This document shows, in pieces, positions 62,739 through 64,000 of a stretch of DNA of 64,000 nucleotides. Location of the stretch: NCBI RefSeq assembly GCF_900112425.1, contig NZ_FOLP01000005.1:248001-312000 (forward strand), read 5' to 3'. Position 1 is the first letter of the stretch. Every line of letters begins with the position of its first letter. Position numbers and translations under genes: made by a program. The notes below the pieces were generated by a model, which was given only the letters and a program-made list of their open reading frames with translations, did not search any database and had not been told where the DNA came from. This stretch comes from Variovorax sp. OK212. Its GTDB lineage: Bacteria > Pseudomonadota > Gammaproteobacteria > Burkholderiales > Burkholderiaceae_C.

Positions 62739-63550
62739 AAGTCGCAGCCATCCAGATGGTGTCCGCCATCGCCCGCGAAGTGAATCTCGCGCGCGCCCAC
62801 GACCTGCTCGCGCAGGCCGCCGCGGCCGGCGCCGAGCTCGCGGTGCTGCCCGAGTACTTCTGCATGATGGGCGCGCGCGACACCGACAAGCTGGGCCTGC
62901 GCGAGACCGCCGGCGCGGGCACCGTGCAGGGCTTCCTGGCCGACGCGGCGCGCGAGTTCGGCCTGTGGATCGTGGGCGGCACGCTGCCCATCGAGAGCAC
63001 CGACGCCGAGCACGTGTTCAACAGCTCGCTGGCCTTCTCGCCCGAAGGGAAGTGCGTGGCGCGCTACGACAAGATCCATCTCTTCTTCTTCGACAACGGC
63101 ACCGAGCGCTACGACGAGCGCCGCGTCATCGCGCCGGGCAGCGAGCCCGTGGTGTTCGAGCTGCCTTCGCGCGACGGCCACAGCTGGCGCGTGGGCATGA
63201 GCGTGTGCTACGACCTGCGCTTTCCCGAGCTGTACCGCGCGCTCGCCAAACAGGGCGCCGACCTGCTGCTGGTGCCCAGCGCCTTCACGCGCACCACCGG
63301 CGCGGCGCACTGGGAGGTGCTGCTGCGCGCCCGCGCCATCGAGAACCTGGCCTGGGTGGTCGCACCCGCGCAGGGCGGCACGCACGAGAACGGCCGCCAG
63401 ACCTGGGGCCAGTCGCTGGTGGTGGACCCCTGGGGCACGGTGGTGGCGCAACAGGCCAGCGAAGAGGGCGTGGTGCTGTTCGACATCGACGCCGCGCAGG
63501 TCGCACGCACGCGCACGCAGCTGCCCGTGCTGTCGCACTGCGTTCTCTAG
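62735..63550 (+). CDS. Nitrilase-superfamily amidase, Nit1/Nit2-like
   Basis: A 271-residue carbon-nitrogen hydrolase. The catalytic triad is E40 (VLPEYF), K113 (RYDKIHLF) and C158 (SVCYDLRFPELYR). The sequence fits the deaminated-glutathione amidase (NitA/Nit1) or omega-amidase branch, enzymes that repair side products of transaminases. It overlaps the yhdP stop by 4 bases, so the two are translationally coupled, as in many Burkholderiales. The next gene begins 2 bases after its stop. Confidence 0.95.
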   Translation: MKVAAIQMVSAIAREVNLARAHDLLAQAAAAGAELAVLPEYFCMMGARDTDKLGLRETAGAGTVQGFLADAAREFGLWIVGGTLPIESTDAEHVFNSSLAFSPEGKCVARYDKIHLFFFDNGTERYDERRVIAPGSEPVVFELPSRDGHSWRVGMSVCYDLRFPELYRALAKQGADLLLVPSAFTRTTGAAHWEVLLRARAIENLAWVVAPAQGGTHENGRQTWGQSLVVDPWGTVVAQQASEEGVVLFDIDAAQVARTRTQLPVLSHCVL

Positions 63551-63552
63551 CA

Positions 63553-64000
63553 ATGTCCTCCGATGCGCTGCTGACCGTCGCACCGCAGCGGTGGGCGCTG
63601 CTGGCGCTCGCGCGGCTGCGCTCGCTGTGGCAGCGCTGGTTCCTGTGGCTGCTGCTGGCGGTGCTGGTGTCGGCGCTGCTGGTCACGGTGGTGTGGCTCG
63701 CGGGCCGCCACGAGGTCGAGCAGGTGCAGGCCGCGCTCGACCGCGACACGGCCGATGCCGTCTCCGACCTGCGCAGCGGCTTCCAGCGCAATGCGCAGAG
63801 CCTGCGCGCCACGCAGGCGCCCGGCGCCGATCCCGCGCAGTGGCCCGACCTGGCCGCCGCGCTGCTGCGCGAGCACCGCGAATGGCTGCGGCTCGAATGG
63901 CGCGACGCCGCGCTGCGCCCGCGGCAGGCCGTGAACACGCCCTACCGCATGCGCATCCTCGACGAGACGACCCGCGGCGCCGAGCAGTCCGACGTCGCGC
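63553..64000 (+). CDS. Membrane protein, probably a sensor kinase, 3' end outside the window
   Basis: An open frame beginning 2 bases after the amidase stop and continuing past the window edge (149 codons visible). One transmembrane helix (FLWLLLAVLVSALLVTVVWL) is preceded by a basic N-terminus. It is followed by a periplasmic region with a helical start (EVEQVQAALDRDTADAVSDL) typical of sensor histidine kinases or chemoreceptor-like sensors. No kinase or PAS domain is visible yet, so the assignment is a guess. Confidence 0.7.
   Translation, partial: MSSDALLTVAPQRWALLALARLRSLWQRWFLWLLLAVLVSALLVTVVWLAGRHEVEQVQAALDRDTADAVSDLRSGFQRNAQSLRATQAPGADPAQWPDLAAALLREHREWLRLEWRDAALRPRQAVNTPYRMRILDETTRGAEQSDVA

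Overview
The window is a high-GC chromosomal segment from a betaproteobacterium of the Burkholderiales, most likely Comamonadaceae and Variovorax-like. This rests on protein resemblance and gene content (recA-recX, sucCD, argC, purB, glnE, rlpA, a PilA/minor-pilin locus, yhdP-nitrilase), not on a database search. About 60 genes or gene remnants are supported, packed tightly on both strands with many 4-base ATGA stop/start overlaps. No rRNA, tRNA or CRISPR array was seen.

Layout. 1-4.4 kb: end of a lipoprotein gene, an orphan OmpR-type response regulator, a MarR regulator, and recA (with a LexA box) - recX - SRPBCC protein. 4.4-12.8 kb: a catabolic island for an unidentified hydroxy- or sugar-acid: enolase-superfamily enzyme, polar-amino-acid-type ABC transporter, two-subunit UxaA-like dehydratase and RraA-type aldolase on one strand; an SDR dehydrogenase and an IclR regulator divergently, with two palindromes between. 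12.8-18.3 kb: housekeeping genes (YiaA-like protein, membrane protein, argC, sucCD, terC). 18.3-23 kb: a signalling block of PP2C phosphatase, FHA protein, CHASE2-adenylate cyclase and a metallo-beta-lactamase-fold protein resembling class II cAMP phosphodiesterase. It leads into pilA, whose upstream region carries a sigma-54 promoter, TGTC boxes and a CRP-like site.

23.8-25.1 kb is a graveyard of broken IS110 and IS5 transposases. 25.2-32.1 kb is a six-gene minor-pilin operon (pilE, fimT, pilV, pilW, pilX, pilY1), less GC-rich than its surroundings, with a PglL/Wzy-type oligosaccharyltransferase gene divergent from it. 34-45 kb: moaC, a BepA-like protease, small membrane proteins, a second terC, yaeQ, a FecA-like TonB receptor with a PepSY reductase-like partner, purB and a GST.

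45.4-51 kb: a translationally coupled lipid-modification operon (flavin amine oxidase - DUF1365 - CFA synthase - MFS - SDR) behind a palindromic site. 51-54.4 kb: periplasmic glutathione peroxidase, a diiron ferritin-like protein, and an ECF41 sigma factor next to an AhpD-like gene; both of the latter are preceded by the same CGTCACA-N16-CGTC promoter. 54.4-64 kb: rlpA, glnE, divergent yhdP, a Nit-type amidase, and the start of a membrane protein that is probably a sensor kinase, cut by the window edge.

The most distinctive systems are the cAMP/phosphoprotein block beside pilA with matching promoter signals, the self-consistent ECF41 regulon with a near-leaderless sigma gene, and the catabolic island whose substrate cannot be named from sequence.
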